Source: Kosakonia sacchari (GTDB taxonomy: Bacteria > Pseudomonadota > Gammaproteobacteria > Enterobacterales > Enterobacteriaceae). From it: 64,000 nt of DNA. Shown here piece by piece: positions 22,609 through 34,738 of this stretch; position 1 is the stretch's first letter; each line of letters begins with the position of its first letter. Both the position numbers and the translations under genes were made by a program. Where the stretch lies: contig FOAY01000010.1 of the NCBI GenBank assembly GCA_900109485.1, positions 1-64,000 on the forward strand. The letters are read 5' to 3'. The notes under the pieces are model-generated. The model was given only the letters and a program-made list of their open reading frames with translations. It was not told the DNA's origin and ran no database searches.

Positions 22609-23256
22609 ATGAAGTATCAACTCTCAGCGGTTGAAGCGCGCGTTATCGGCTGCCTGCTGGAAAAGCAGATCACCACGCCGGAACAATATCCGCTGTCGAT
22701 CAATGGCGTGGTTACCGCCTGTAATCAGAAGACCAACCGTGAGCCCGTCATGAACCTCAGCGAACATGAGATTCAGGATGTGCTGGATGAACTGGTGAAG
22801 CGGCACTATCTGCGCACCGTCAGCGGTTTTGGCAATCGCGTAACGAAATACGAGCAGCGTTTTTGCAACTCTGAATTTGGCGATCTGAAACTCAATCCGG
22901 CAGAAGTGGCGCTCATCACTACGCTGCTGCTGCGCGGGCCGCAAACGCCGGGGGAATTGCGCGGTCGTGCGGAACGCATGCATCGTTTTAACGATATGGC
23001 GGAAGTGGAAACGGCGCTGGAACTGCTGGCGACGCGGGAAGATGGCCCGTATGTCGTGCGGCTGCCCAGAGAGCCCGGCAAGCGCGAAAGCCGCTATATG
23101 CACCTGTTCAGTGGCGATGTACAGACGCTGGTGAATGTCGTTGAGGCGGTCAGCCCGCCGGAAGAATCACTGGCGGCGCGCGTTGAGGCGCTGGAAGAGG
23201 AAGTGGCAGAGCTGAAACAGCGTCTGGATTCGCTGCTCGCACATTTAGGAGATTAG
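22609..23256 (+). CDS. yceH: DUF480 family protein YceH
   Basis: A 215-residue DUF480 protein with two predicted winged-helix domains and a C-terminal coiled coil ([18 protein letters not shown]). The characteristic start [19 protein letters not shown] is present. It lies 9 bp after rimJ and 2 bp before mviM, forming a rimJ-yceH-mviM unit. DNA binding is possible from the fold; the function is not established. Confidence 0.93.
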   Translation: MKYQLSAVEARVIGCLLEKQITTPEQYPLSINGVVTACNQKTNREPVMNLSEHEIQDVLDELVKRHYLRTVSGFGNRVTKYEQRFCNSEFGDLKLNPAEVALITTLLLRGPQTPGELRGRAERMHRFNDMAEVETALELLATREDGPYVVRLPREPGKRESRYMHLFSGDVQTLVNVVEAVSPPEESLAARVEALEEEVAELKQRLDSLLAHLGD

Positions 23257-23258
23257 CC

Positions 23259-24182
23259 GTGACGAAACTACGTGTTGGAGTGGTCGGCCTGGGCGGCATT
23301 GCGCAAAAAGCCTGGCTACCGGTTGTCGGCGCAGCGACCGACTGGACGTTAACCGCGGCCTGGTCGCCGACGCGGGAAAAAGCCCTGCGGATATGCGAAA
23401 CCTGGCGCATTCCCTATGCTGATTCGCTGGCGGCATTAGCCGCGCAGTGTGATGCGGTCTTCGTCCACACGTCGACAGCTTCGCACTACAGCGTGGTCAG
23501 TGAGTTACTGAACCTTGGCGTGCATGTTTGCGTCGATAAACCGCTGGCAGAAAACCTCCAGGATGCCGAGCGGCTTATCGAACTGGCCGCGCGGAAAAAA
23601 CTGACGCTGATGGTCGGTTTTAATCGCCGCTTCTCGCCGCTGTACCGCGAATTGAAACAGCAGATGCCGCAGGCGGCGTCGCTGCGGATGGATAAACACC
23701 GCACCGACAGCTTGGGGCCGCACGATTTACGCTTCACGCTGCTCGACGATTATCTGCACGTGGTGGATACCGCGTTGTGGCTGGCGGGAAGCGCGGCGGC
23801 ATTACAAAGCGGCACGTTGCTCACGGATGATGACGGCGCCATGGTTTACGCCGAACACCACTTCTCATTGGATCACCTGCAAATCACCACCAGTATGCAC
23901 CGGCGGGCGGGAAGCCAGCGCGAATGGATTCAGGCCGTCACCGATGGCGCGCTGGTGGATATCACCGATATGCGCGAATGGCGCGAAGAGCGCGGGCAGG
24001 GCGTAGTCGCGCGACCGGTCGCTGGCTGGCAGAGCGTGCTGGAACAGCGTGGTTTTGCCGGTTGCGCGCGCCATTTTATTGAATGCGTGCAAAATCAGAC
24101 GGTTCCGGAAACGGCGGGCGAACAGGCCATACTGGCTCAACGCGTGGTGGAAAAGCTCTGGCGTGAGGCGATGAGTGAATAA
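23259..24182 (+). CDS. mviM: Gfo/Idh/MocA family oxidoreductase MviM
   Basis: A 307-residue NAD(P)-dependent oxidoreductase of the Gfo/Idh/MocA family. The Rossmann motif GVVGLGGIAQKAW is at the N terminus and the family EKP-like site appears as CVDKPLAEN. The GTG start at 23259 is 2 bp past the yceH stop. Substrate is unknown. Its place directly before murJ is conserved in enterobacteria, which hints at a cell-envelope sugar but does not prove it. Confidence 0.93.
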   Translation: MTKLRVGVVGLGGIAQKAWLPVVGAATDWTLTAAWSPTREKALRICETWRIPYADSLAALAAQCDAVFVHTSTASHYSVVSELLNLGVHVCVDKPLAENLQDAERLIELAARKKLTLMVGFNRRFSPLYRELKQQMPQAASLRMDKHRTDSLGPHDLRFTLLDDYLHVVDTALWLAGSAAALQSGTLLTDDDGAMVYAEHHFSLDHLQITTSMHRRAGSQREWIQAVTDGALVDITDMREWREERGQGVVARPVAGWQSVLEQRGFAGCARHFIECVQNQTVPETAGEQAILAQRVVEKLWREAMSE

Positions 24183-24232
24183 CCGCCTGTAACATCTGGC
24201 GATAGTAATTCGCCTTTTTCTCTGTAGACTAA

Positions 24233-25825
<1,593 letters not shown>

Positions 25826-25829
25826 ACAA

Positions 25830-25857
25830 TTTTGCCAGGGGGAAACCCCTGGCAAAA
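25830..25857. repeat. Long hairpin between convergent murJ and flgN
   Basis: TTTTGCCAGGGG-GAAA-CCCCTGGCAAAA is a perfect 12-bp stem with a GNRA loop, 5 bp after murJ and 14 bp before the flgN stop. The T residues precede and the A residues follow the GC core on either strand, the reverse of a classical intrinsic terminator, so its role may be 3'-end protection. Confidence 0.6.
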
Positions 25858-25870
25858 AAATGTCTGGCGA

Positions 25871-26293
25871 TTAAATCGAGATTTTTTTGCCGCCGCGGTT
25901 AGCGGAAGCGGTGTGGCCGTTGGCGCCGTAAAGCGTCGGTTCCTGATGGGGTTTCAGTACATCCAGCGCCTGCTGATTACGCTCAATTTGCCCTTCCAGC
26001 AGCCATCCATTGTGCTGGTTAAGGTCGCGCAAATGCTGTGTCTTCTGCGTAATAATCTGCCAGCGATCGGCGATATCGTCATTAGCGCTGCGCTGTGTTT
26101 TCTGCGCCGAACGACGCTGTTGCTCCAGGTAATCCAGCGTTGCGAGCAAGGAACTTTTTTCTTCCGTAATACGCTGTAACGTACTGCCATTCACATGGCC
26201 TACGGAAAGTTGCTTTTGCTCAGCATCCATCACGTCTTTCAGAGCGCTCAGGATAACTGTCATTTGATCAAGGATGTCTGACAGTCGATTCAT
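25871..26293 (-). CDS. flgN: Flagellar export chaperone FlgN
   Basis: A 140-residue, mainly helical cytosolic chaperone that keeps the hook-filament junction proteins FlgK and FlgL soluble and delivers them to the flagellar export gate. Its helical pattern (SDILDQMTVILSALKDVMDAE) and place after flgM identify it. It starts 4 bp after flgM ends, so they share the sigma-28 and flgA promoters. Confidence 0.93.
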   Translation of the reverse strand: MNRLSDILDQMTVILSALKDVMDAEQKQLSVGHVNGSTLQRITEEKSSLLATLDYLEQQRRSAQKTQRSANDDIADRWQIITQKTQHLRDLNQHNGWLLEGQIERNQQALDVLKPHQEPTLYGANGHTASANRGGKKISI

Positions 26294-26297
26294 TCTG

Positions 26298-26591
26298 TTA
26301 TTTACTCTGTAAGTAACTCTGCGCTTCGTTAATCAGGGCATCGGCAATCTTGCCGGTATCCATTTTCAGTTCACCATTACGAATCGCGGTTTTCAGTTGC
26401 TCAACGCGTTCCATATTGATGTCATTCGCGCCCGCCTGCATCAGCTTCGCCTGCGCGCCGCTGATGGTGACGCTGGTGCTGTTCGCCGTCTCGGCTTTTT
26501 CCAGCCGTGCTTTCTGCGCCTGCGCGTCGTTGGTTTCACGCTGTTGAACGGCGTTAACCGGCTTCAGAGGCGATGTACGATCAATGCTCAT
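26298..26591 (-). CDS. flgM: Anti-sigma-28 factor FlgM
   Basis: A 97-residue, largely disordered protein that binds FliA (sigma-28) until the hook is finished, when it is secreted through the flagellum. The N terminus [12 protein letters not shown] and the C-terminal sigma-binding helices ([21 protein letters not shown]) are conserved. A sigma-28 promoter lies just upstream, so FlgM is made both with flgA (class 2) and as a class 3 product. Confidence 0.95.
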   Translation of the reverse strand: MSIDRTSPLKPVNAVQQRETNDAQAQKARLEKAETANSTSVTISGAQAKLMQAGANDINMERVEQLKTAIRNGELKMDTGKIADALINEAQSYLQSK

Positions 26592-26652
26592 TGTGTTGTC
26601 CTCATCGAGGTGTCCCGGCGTTTCGGGCCTGATATCTTTAGTCGTTGCTTAT

Positions 26653-26679
26653 TTATCGGCAGGCAACATAAATTCTTTA
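26653..26679 (-). promoter_or_regulatory. Sigma-28 (FliA) promoter of flgMN
   Basis: Leftward, TAAAGAAT, an 11-nt spacer and GCCGATAA. The -10 box is a perfect FliA match and the -35 box matches TAAAGTTT at 6 of 8 positions. Confidence 0.9.
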
Positions 26680-26685
26680 AAAAGA

Positions 26686-27345
26686 TTATAGGTTAATCAG
26701 AATATTCCCATCAGTGTTCACCGTACCACTGACAATCTGGCCTGAAGACATACGCACGCGGGCATTTTGCGCCACTGCGGCATTGTCCAACGCTTGTCCT
26801 TCGCCGTTCACACTAAAGCCATCTCCCGATGCCACAACCTGTACCCGCTGTCCGGCTTTTACCCGCCATGCCTGACGCAGCATCGAGAGCTGAATCGGCT
26901 GCCCGGGGACGAGATCGCGCAGACTGATCGCATCCTGCGCCTGATTGATATCCAGCATCGTGCGCGGCGGTAATTGATCGAGACGACCGCGTTTTAATGT
27001 CACGCTGTCGGGTTGCAGCGTGCTGCCACGCGCAACAGATTGCGCCGCCACCACATAATTACCCGTCGCCTGCACGTTAACCTGCAAAAAGCGCTTAACC
27101 CCCGCACAGTTTGCCACAACGTTTACGTTTCCCCATAACTTTGCGCCGCCGACTACGCTTAGCGCGGGCTGATCGCAGGCGGGCAACATGTTCTGCGGAG
27201 TGCGTATATTTACCACTACCTCGTCACTAACGCCAGCAAGGCGCTGAGCAAAAAATGATGTGAGCTGAGCTTGCAGCTCGCCCGCCTGTGTCAGCGGGCT
27301 CAAAAACAGTAAGGTCGCGGCTAAACCGCTTTTCAACGCGTTCAT
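26686..27345 (-). CDS. flgA: P-ring assembly chaperone FlgA
   Basis: A 219-residue periplasmic chaperone needed to assemble FlgI into the P ring. A signal peptide ends near TQA/GELQA. The C-terminal SAF-like domain (GNYVVAAQSVARGSTLQ, AWRVKAGQRVQVVASGDGFS) is well conserved. The ATG at 27345 follows AGGAGT and gives the E. coli length. It is transcribed away from flgB; the 157 bp between the starts hold the class 2 promoters. Confidence 0.94.
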   Translation of the reverse strand: MNALKSGLAATLLFLSPLTQAGELQAQLTSFFAQRLAGVSDEVVVNIRTPQNMLPACDQPALSVVGGAKLWGNVNVVANCAGVKRFLQVNVQATGNYVVAAQSVARGSTLQPDSVTLKRGRLDQLPPRTMLDINQAQDAISLRDLVPGQPIQLSMLRQAWRVKAGQRVQVVASGDGFSVNGEGQALDNAAVAQNARVRMSSGQIVSGTVNTDGNILINL

Positions 27346-27502
27346 CGCAGACTCCTGCCTGTTGATGGGATGCAGAGATTTTAACTGCATGGCAAATCTA
27401 TCAACGCAATAAATAGCGACGCATTTTGCCCTTATTCCGGCGATAAGTTTGCCTGAGGAGATTTAAGCTGTTGGCTAAATAATTGTCATCAGTGGGGGAG
27501 CT
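27346..27502. promoter_or_regulatory. Divergent flgA/flgB class 2 promoter region
   Basis: This gap must carry the FlhD4C2-dependent promoters of flgAMN and flgBCDEFGHIJ by analogy with E. coli and Salmonella. It is AT-rich. I could not mark FlhDC boxes with certainty by eye. Confidence 0.5.
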
Positions 27503-27919
27503 ATGCTCGATAAACTTGATGCCGCTCTGCGTTTTCAGCAAGAAGCGCTGAACCTGAGCGCCCAGCGCCAGGAGATTCTGGCGGCTAACATTGCCAACGC
27601 CGATACCCCGGGGTTTCAGGCGCGTGATATTGATTTCTCCAGCGAATTAAAAAAAGTCATGGAGCGCGGGCGAGCTGAAAACAGCGGCGTTGCGTTGACG
27701 TTGACATCTTCCCGCCATATTCCGGCACAAAACATCTCCACGTCGTCCGCCGATCTGCTGTACCGCATTCCTGACCAGCCTTCGCTCGACGGTAACACCG
27801 TGGATATGGATCGCGAACGTACGCAATTCGCTGACAACAGCGTGAAATACCAGACCGGCCTGACCGTGCTGGGCGGGCAGATCAAAAGCATGATGAGCGT
27901 TCTGCAACAGGGGAACTAA
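27503..27919 (+). CDS. flgB: Flagellar proximal rod protein FlgB
   Basis: A 138-residue rod protein at the base of the flagellar axle, exported by the flagellar type III system without a cleaved signal. The rod/hook N-terminal signature appears as [17 protein letters not shown]. Length matches E. coli. GGGGGAG precedes the ATG. First gene of the rightward class 2 operon. Confidence 0.96.
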   Translation: MLDKLDAALRFQQEALNLSAQRQEILAANIANADTPGFQARDIDFSSELKKVMERGRAENSGVALTLTSSRHIPAQNISTSSADLLYRIPDQPSLDGNTVDMDRERTQFADNSVKYQTGLTVLGGQIKSMMSVLQQGN

Positions 27920-27923
27920 GTAA

Positions 27924-28328
27924 ATGGCATTGCTGAATATCTTTGATGTCGCCGGTTCTGCGCTCACTGCGCAATCAAAACGTCTGAACGTCGCCGCCAG
28001 TAACCTTGCGAACGCCGACAGCGTAACCGGGCCAGACGGGCAACCCTACCGCGCTAAACAGGTTGTCTTCCAGGTTGACGCTGCACCGGGTCAGGCGACC
28101 GGCGGCGTGAAAGTAGCTGATGTGGTCGAAAGTCAGGCGCCGGACAAACTGGTCTTTGAACCAGGTAATCCGCTGGCTGATGCCAATGGCTACGTCAAAA
28201 TGCCGAACGTTGATGTGGTCGGTGAGATGGTGAATACCATGTCCGCTTCACGCAGCTATCAGGCAAACGTTGAAGTGCTTAACACCGTTAAGAGCATGAT
28301 GCTCAAAACGCTCACCCTTGGCCAGTAA
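27924..28328 (+). CDS. flgC: Flagellar proximal rod protein FlgC
   Basis: A 134-residue rod protein. It has the N-terminal [17 protein letters not shown] motif and the C-terminal rod/hook helix [24 protein letters not shown]. Only 4 bp separate it from flgB. Confidence 0.96.
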   Translation: MALLNIFDVAGSALTAQSKRLNVAASNLANADSVTGPDGQPYRAKQVVFQVDAAPGQATGGVKVADVVESQAPDKLVFEPGNPLADANGYVKMPNVDVVGEMVNTMSASRSYQANVEVLNTVKSMMLKTLTLGQ

Positions 28329-28339
28329 AGGAGACACGC

Positions 28340-29023
28340 ATGTCTATCGCCGTGAACGTGAATGACACCACTGCTAACAGTAGTGTCTCATCGACCAGCT
28401 CTGGTACGTCCACTACAGGTACTAACAGCGCTTCCGACCTGCAGAGTAGCTTTCTGACGCTGCTGGTCGCACAGTTGAAAAACCAGGACCCGACCAACCC
28501 GCTGCAAAACAACGAGTTGACGTCGCAACTGGCGCAGATCAGCACCCTCAGCGGGATTGAAAAACTGAATACCACGCTGGGTTCGATTTCCGGGCAGATT
28601 GATAACAGCCAGTCATTGCAGGCATCCAACCTGATTGGTCACGGCGTCATGATCCCGGGGCAGACAGTTCTGGTAGGCAGCGGAACCACCACGCCGTTTG
28701 GGGTTGAACTGACGCAGGCTGCTGACAAAGTCACTGCGACCGTCACGAGCAAAGACGGCACCGTGGTGCGCACGATTGACATTGGTTCGCTGTCGGCTGG
28801 CGTTCATACCTTTAGCTGGGATGGCAAGCTGACCGATGGTACGACAGCGCCGGATGGCTCTTACAAAGTCTCCATCTCCGCCAGCACCGGCACAACACAG
28901 CTGGTTGCGCAACCGCTGCAATTTGCCATGGTGCAGGGCGTCACGCTCAACTCCAGCGGCAACCTTTTAGATTTGGGTACCTACGGTACAACCACACTCG
29001 ACGAAGTACGGCAGATTATCTAA
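28340..29023 (+). CDS. flgD: Hook-cap scaffold FlgD
   Basis: A 227-residue protein that caps the growing hook and guides FlgE polymerisation. The conserved N-terminal region (FLTLLVAQLKNQDPTNPLQNNE) is followed by a Tudor-like and an immunoglobulin-like (FlgD Ig, WDGKLTDGTTAPDGSY) domain. Slightly shorter than the roughly 231 residues of E. coli FlgD. AAAGGAG precedes the ATG. Confidence 0.96.
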   Translation: MSIAVNVNDTTANSSVSSTSSGTSTTGTNSASDLQSSFLTLLVAQLKNQDPTNPLQNNELTSQLAQISTLSGIEKLNTTLGSISGQIDNSQSLQASNLIGHGVMIPGQTVLVGSGTTTPFGVELTQAADKVTATVTSKDGTVVRTIDIGSLSAGVHTFSWDGKLTDGTTAPDGSYKVSISASTGTTQLVAQPLQFAMVQGVTLNSSGNLLDLGTYGTTTLDEVRQII

Positions 29024-29049
29024 GCCTTAACACTTATCAGGAGTAAGTC

Positions 29050-30258
29050 ATGGCCTTTTCACAAGCGGTCAGCGGCCTGAATGCTGCGGCCACCAATCTC
29101 GATGTCATTGGTAACAACATCGCCAACTCCGCCACATATGGCTTTAAATCCGGGACAGCGTCTTTTGCCGATATGTTTGCCGGTTCTAAAATTGGTCTGG
29201 GTGTTAAGGTTGCCGGGATTACCCAGGACTTTAACGATGGTACCACCACCAGCACCGGTCGCGGTCTTGACGTCGCGCTGAGCGGCAACGGTTTCTTCCG
29301 TCTGGTCGACAGCAACGGTTCTGTTTATTACAGCCGTAACGGCCAGTTCAAACTGGACGAGAACCGTAACCTGGTGAACATGCAAGGCATGGAAGTGACG
29401 GGTTATCCGGCAACAGGTACACCGCCAACGGTTCAGACCGGCGCGAACCCAACTGCTATTACTATCCCGAACACCCTGATGGCGGCGAAAACCACCACCA
29501 CGGCAACGATGCAAATCAACCTGAACTCTACGGATTCCACTCCGACAGTTACCCCCTTTGATCCGACTAACGCGGATACCTACAACAAAAAAGGCTCTGT
29601 TACCGTTTACGATAGCCAGGGTAACGCGCATGACATGAACGTCTACTTCGTGAAAAGCGCTACGGCGAACACCTGGAGTGTTTACACGCAGGACAGTAGC
29701 GTAAGTGGCAGCACTGCGACACTGGCAAGCACAATGGTGTTTGATACAAACGGCTCTCTGACCAGCGGCACCACGGCGAGCATCACCACCGGTACCATTA
29801 ACGGCGCAACCCCGGCGACGTTCTCCCTGAGCTTCCTGAACTCCATGCAGCAAAACACCGGTTCCAACAACATCGTTGCGACCACCCAGAATGGTTACAA
29901 ACCGGGTGATCTGGTGAGCTACCAGATTAACGATGACGGTACCGTTGTAGGTAACTACTCCAACGAACAGACTCAGCTGCTGGGTCAGATTGTGCTGGCA
30001 AACTTCGCCAACAACGAAGGCCTGAAGTCCGAAGGCGACAACGTCTGGTCTGCCACGTCTTCTTCCGGTGTGGCACTGCTCGGTACGGCAAACACCGGTA
30101 ACTACGGTAGCCTGACCAGCGGCGCGCTGGAAGCTTCGAACGTGGATCTGAGTAAAGAACTGGTCAACATGATCGTCGCGCAGCGTAACTATCAGTCGAA
30201 CGCGCAGACCATCAAAACCCAGGACCAGATCCTTAACACGCTGGTTAACCTGCGTTAA
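29050..30258 (+). CDS. flgE: Flagellar hook protein FlgE
   Basis: A 402-residue hook subunit, the same length as E. coli FlgE. The N-terminal [21 protein letters not shown] and C-terminal [22 protein letters not shown] helices that pack the hook core are present; the middle is the variable, Thr/Ser-rich surface domain. A 410-codon reading frame on the opposite strand is a composition artefact. Confidence 0.97.
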   Translation: MAFSQAVSGLNAAATNLDVIGNNIANSATYGFKSGTASFADMFAGSKIGLGVKVAGITQDFNDGTTTSTGRGLDVALSGNGFFRLVDSNGSVYYSRNGQFKLDENRNLVNMQGMEVTGYPATGTPPTVQTGANPTAITIPNTLMAAKTTTTATMQINLNSTDSTPTVTPFDPTNADTYNKKGSVTVYDSQGNAHDMNVYFVKSATANTWSVYTQDSSVSGSTATLASTMVFDTNGSLTSGTTASITTGTINGATPATFSLSFLNSMQQNTGSNNIVATTQNGYKPGDLVSYQINDDGTVVGNYSNEQTQLLGQIVLANFANNEGLKSEGDNVWSATSSSGVALLGTANTGNYGSLTSGALEASNVDLSKELVNMIVAQRNYQSNAQTIKTQDQILNTLVNLR

Positions 30259-30278
30259 TCGTCTGACGGGATGGCTTA

Positions 30279-31034
30279 ATGGATCACGCAATATATACCG
30301 CGATGGGCGCTGCCAGCCAGACGCTGAATCAGCAGGCTGTCACGGCCAGCAACCTCGCGAATGCCTCCACTCCGGGTTTCCGTGCGCAGCTTAATGCATT
30401 GCGCGCGGTGCCGGTAGAAGGGCTTTCGCTGCCTACCCGTACGCTGGTGGTCGCGTCAACACCTGGCGCCGATATGACGCCAGGCCAACTGGATTACACC
30501 TCGCGTCCGCTGGACGTGGCGTTGCAGCAGGACGGCTGGCTGGCAGTACAGACGGCGAACGGTACTGAAGGATATACCCGCAACGGTAGCATCCAGGTGA
30601 GTTCGACCGGCCAGTTGACGATCCAGGGGCATCCGGTGATGGGTGATGCGGGGCCGTTGACCGTTCCTGAAGGCTCGCAAATAACAATTGCGGCGGACGG
30701 TACGATCTCCTCGCTGAACCCGGGCGATCCGGCCAATACCGTTGCGCCGGTTGGCAAACTGAAACTGGTGAAAGCAGACCCGCAAGAAGTGCAGCGCGGC
30801 GATGACGGCATTTTCCGTCTGACCCAGGCCGCACAGGCGACGCGTGGCGCGACGTTGCAGGACGATCCGAGCGTACGCGTCATGTCCGGGGTGCTGGAAG
30901 GCAGTAACGTTAAACCGGTGGCGGCCATGACCGACATGATTGCCAGCGCGCGTCGTTTCGAGATGCAGATGAAGGTGATCTCCAGCGTCGATGATAACGC
31001 GCAACGTGCCAACCAGTTGCTGTCAATGGGCTAA
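30279..31034 (+). CDS. flgF: Flagellar proximal rod protein FlgF
   Basis: A 251-residue rod protein. The family signature is ASNLANASTPGFRAQL at the N terminus and the C terminus has the MTDMIASARRFEMQMKVI helix. Length is that of E. coli FlgF. The ribosome site is weak, so translation may depend on coupling with flgE, 20 bp upstream. Confidence 0.96.
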   Translation: MDHAIYTAMGAASQTLNQQAVTASNLANASTPGFRAQLNALRAVPVEGLSLPTRTLVVASTPGADMTPGQLDYTSRPLDVALQQDGWLAVQTANGTEGYTRNGSIQVSSTGQLTIQGHPVMGDAGPLTVPEGSQITIAADGTISSLNPGDPANTVAPVGKLKLVKADPQEVQRGDDGIFRLTQAAQATRGATLQDDPSVRVMSGVLEGSNVKPVAAMTDMIASARRFEMQMKVISSVDDNAQRANQLLSMG

Positions 31035-31037
31035 TAA

Positions 31038-31832
<795 letters not shown>

Positions 31833-31838
31833 GGCGTT

Positions 31839-31866
31839 TTCCGGCGCGGTAAGCGCCGTGCCGGAA
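31839..31866 (+). repeat. Stem-loop between flgG and flgH
   Basis: TTCCGGC (31839-31845) pairs with GCCGGAA (31860-31866), with an inner GCG/CGC stem. It resembles a short REP-like element inside the operon and may adjust mRNA stability between the rod and ring genes. There is no T tract, so it is not a terminator. Confidence 0.5.
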
Positions 31867-31880
31867 CCCTGATTTCGAAG

Positions 31881-32588
31881 ATGAATGCAATGCAAAAATA
31901 CGCCGTGCACAGCTACCCGATTATGGCTTTAGTGGCATTAACCCTGACAGGATGTGCCTGGGTTCCGTCTACACCGTTAGTGCAGGGGGCGACCACCGCC
32001 CAGCCCATTCCGGGGCCGGTGCCGATGGTGAATGGTTCTATTTACCAAACTGCGCAGCCAATCAACTATGGCTATCAGCCGCTGTTTGAAGACCGCCGTC
32101 CGCGTAACGTCGGCGACACGCTGACTATCGTGCTGCAAGAAAACGTGAGCGCCAGCAAAAGCTCGTCAGCGAATGCCAGCCGCGATGGCAAATCCAGCTT
32201 TGGCATGGACACCACACCGCGTTACCTCGAAGGGCTGTTCGGCAATGCCCGTGCCGATCTGAGTTCTTCCGGCAGCAATACCTTTGACGGCAAAGGCGGC
32301 GCAAATGCCAGTAACACATTTAGCGGCACGCTGACCGTCACGGTCGATCAAGTGCTGATCAACGGCAATTTACATGTAGTGGGTGAAAAACAGATCGCCA
32401 TTAACCAGGGCACAGAGTTCATCCGCTTTTCCGGCGTCGTAAACCCGCGCGCCGTCAGCGGCAGCAACACGGTTCCGTCCACACAGGTGGCGGATGCGCG
32501 TATCGAATATGTGGGCAATGGCTACATCAACGAAGCGCAGAATATGGGCTGGCTGCAACGTTTCTTCCTCAACTTATCGCCGATGTAA
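31881..32588 (+). CDS. flgH: Flagellar L-ring protein FlgH
   Basis: A 235-residue outer-membrane lipoprotein that forms the L ring. The signal peptide ends in LTLTGC, with the lipidated cysteine near residue 25. The core ([32 protein letters not shown]) is highly conserved. The ATG at 31890 (MQKYA) fits the E. coli start and would give 232 residues; 31881 is the longer option behind GAAG. Confidence 0.95.
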   Translation: MNAMQKYAVHSYPIMALVALTLTGCAWVPSTPLVQGATTAQPIPGPVPMVNGSIYQTAQPINYGYQPLFEDRRPRNVGDTLTIVLQENVSASKSSSANASRDGKSSFGMDTTPRYLEGLFGNARADLSSSGSNTFDGKGGANASNTFSGTLTVTVDQVLINGNLHVVGEKQIAINQGTEFIRFSGVVNPRAVSGSNTVPSTQVADARIEYVGNGYINEAQNMGWLQRFFLNLSPM

Positions 32589-32600
32589 CCGGGGTGAATT

Positions 32601-33695
32601 ATGTTTAGATATCTGGCAATGGCGTTGGTACTGGTGGCATCTGTTGCCCAGGCCGACCGCATCCGGGACCTCACCAGCGTACAGGGCGTGCGAGAAAACT
32701 CCTTGATCGGCTATGGCCTGGTCGTTGGCCTTGATGGCACCGGTGACCAGACCACACAGACCCCCTTTACCACGCAGACACTGAACAATATGTTGTCGCA
32801 GATGGGGATTACGGTGCCGACCGGCACCAACATGCAGTTGAAAAACGTCGCGGCTGTTATGGTCACGGCGCAGTTCCCGGCATTCGCCCGCCAGGGGCAA
32901 ACCATCGATGTGGTGGTCTCCTCAATGGGTAACGCTAAAAGTCTGCGCGGCGGTACGTTGCTGATGACTCCGCTGAAAGGGGTCGACAGCCAGGTGTACG
33001 CGCTGGCGCAGGGGAATATTTTGGTTGGCGGCGCAGGTGCGTCGGCAGGCGGCAGCAGTGTTCAGGTGAACCAGCTTAACGGCGGCCGTATTACCAACGG
33101 CGCGGTGATCGAGCGTGAGTTGCCGACGCAGTTCGGCGCAGGGAATACCATCAACCTGCAACTGAACCAGGAAGACTTTTCTATGGCGCAGCAGATTGCC
33201 GACACCATTAACCGCAGCCGTGGTTACGGTAGCGCAACGGCGCTTGACGCCCGCACCGTGCAGATCCGCGTTTCCACTGGCGGCAGTTCGCAGGTACGTC
33301 TGCTGGCCGATATTCAGAACCTTGAAGTCGGCGTTACCCAGCAGGATGCGAAAGTGATCATCAACTCGCGTACCGGCTCTGTGGTGATGAACCGTGAAGT
33401 GTCGCTGGATAATTGTGCCGTCGCGCAGGGGAACCTCTCTGTTACGGTCAACCAGCAGGCTAATGTCAGCCAGCCGAATACACCATTTGGCGGCGGTCAG
33501 ACGGTGGTGACACCGCAAACGCAGATCGATTTACGCCAGAGCGGCGGTTCGCTGCAAAGCGTTCGCTCCAGCGCCAACCTGAACAGCGTCGTGCGCGCAC
33601 TTAACGCGCTGGGTGCTTCGCCGATGGAACTGATGTCTATTCTGCAGGCCATGCAAAGTGCAGGTTGCCTGCGCGCGAAACTGGAGATCATCTAA
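32601..33695 (+). CDS. flgI: Flagellar P-ring protein FlgI
   Basis: A 364-residue periplasmic protein that forms the P ring around the rod in the peptidoglycan layer. A short signal peptide ends [28 protein letters not shown] is the family hallmark. Two cysteines remain for the DsbA-dependent disulfide (NCAVAQG and AGCLRAK). Its stop overlaps the flgJ start by one base. Confidence 0.96.
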   Translation: MFRYLAMALVLVASVAQADRIRDLTSVQGVRENSLIGYGLVVGLDGTGDQTTQTPFTTQTLNNMLSQMGITVPTGTNMQLKNVAAVMVTAQFPAFARQGQTIDVVVSSMGNAKSLRGGTLLMTPLKGVDSQVYALAQGNILVGGAGASAGGSSVQVNQLNGGRITNGAVIERELPTQFGAGNTINLQLNQEDFSMAQQIADTINRSRGYGSATALDARTVQIRVSTGGSSQVRLLADIQNLEVGVTQQDAKVIINSRTGSVVMNREVSLDNCAVAQGNLSVTVNQQANVSQPNTPFGGGQTVVTPQTQIDLRQSGGSLQSVRSSANLNSVVRALNALGASPMELMSILQAMQSAGCLRAKLEII

Positions 33696-34663
33696 TGCTG
33701 ACGGACAGCCGGTTGTTGTCGAGCGCGGCCTGGGACGCGCAATCACTGAATGAACTGAAAACCGAGACCCGACAGGATCCGCAGGCCAATTTGCGCCCCG
33801 TTGCACGTCAGGTTGAGGGCATGTTCGTGCAGATGATGCTGAAAAGCATGCGTGAAACGTTACCGAAAGACGGTATTTTCAGCAGTGACTCAACGCGGCT
33901 GTACACCAGCATGTATGACCAACAAATCGCGCAGCAGATGACGGCCGGTAAAGGTCTGGGTCTGGCGGATATGATGGTCAAACAGATGGCCGCTCAGCAG
34001 GGTTCCGCTGAGCCGGTGGAACAAACAGCACAAGCAGCACAGCAGGTGCCGATGAAGTTCCCGCTGGAAACGGTCACCTCCTATCAGAACCAGGCGCTGA
34101 CGCAACTGGTGCGTAAAGCGATGCCAAAAGCGCCGGATGGTAGCGATGAACCGCTTTCCGGCGACAGCAAAGACTTCCTGGCGCAATTGTCGCTTCCTGC
34201 CCGTCTGGCGAGTGAACAGAGTGGGGTTCCGCATCACCTGATCCTGGCGCAGGCAGCGCTGGAATCTGGCTGGGGCCAGCGGCAGATCCCGCGTGAAAAC
34301 GGCGAGCCGAGCTTTAACATTTTTGGCGTTAAAGCCACGCCTGGCTGGAAGGGGCCGACCACGGAAATTACCACCACCGAATATGAAAACGGTGAAGCGG
34401 TGAAAGTGAAAGCCAAATTCCGCGTTTACAGTTCGTACCTTGAAGCGCTCTCCGACTACGTTGGTATGCTGACGCGCAATAAACGCTACGCGGCGGTCAC
34501 TACGGCCGCAACGCCAGAGCAGGGCGCACAGGCGCTGCAAAATGCCGGTTATGCGACCGATCCTAACTATGCCCGCAAACTGACATCCATGATTCAGCAA
34601 CTGAAATCAATGGGTGAAAAGGTCAGCAAAGCGTATAGCACTGACATCCAAAATCTGTTCTGA
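33695..34663 (+). CDS. flgJ: Rod-cap / peptidoglycan hydrolase FlgJ
   Basis: A 322-residue two-domain protein. The N-terminal half (QVEGMFVQMMLKSMRETLPKDG) scaffolds rod assembly; the C-terminal half is a glucosaminidase that opens a hole in peptidoglycan, with the catalytic glutamate in AQAALESGWGQ. The ATG at 33695 overlaps the flgI stop (TAATG). It is a little longer than the 313 residues of E. coli FlgJ, mostly in the linker between the domains. Confidence 0.95.
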   Translation: MLTDSRLLSSAAWDAQSLNELKTETRQDPQANLRPVARQVEGMFVQMMLKSMRETLPKDGIFSSDSTRLYTSMYDQQIAQQMTAGKGLGLADMMVKQMAAQQGSAEPVEQTAQAAQQVPMKFPLETVTSYQNQALTQLVRKAMPKAPDGSDEPLSGDSKDFLAQLSLPARLASEQSGVPHHLILAQAALESGWGQRQIPRENGEPSFNIFGVKATPGWKGPTTEITTTEYENGEAVKVKAKFRVYSSYLEALSDYVGMLTRNKRYAAVTTAATPEQGAQALQNAGYATDPNYARKLTSMIQQLKSMGEKVSKAYSTDIQNLF

Positions 34664-34669
34664 AAGATC

Positions 34670-34696
34670 TCAAGTTTCGCCCTGGGTTGCCGATAA
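34670..34696 (+). promoter_or_regulatory. Sigma-28 (FliA) promoter of flgKL
   Basis: TCAAGTTT, an 11-nt spacer and GCCGATAA, 42 bp before the flgK ATG. The -10 is a perfect FliA box and the -35 matches TAAAGTTT at 7 of 8 positions, so flgKL are class 3 genes as in E. coli. Confidence 0.9.
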
Positions 34697-34738
34697 TCGT
34701 CAACAGGACTCATGACTGAATGTATATAAGGAACCTCC

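Noticed and set aside
29059-30291. 410-codon minus-strand reading frame opposite flgE
   Set aside because: Antisense shadow of flgE; Arg/Gln/Val-rich composition with no recognisable family.
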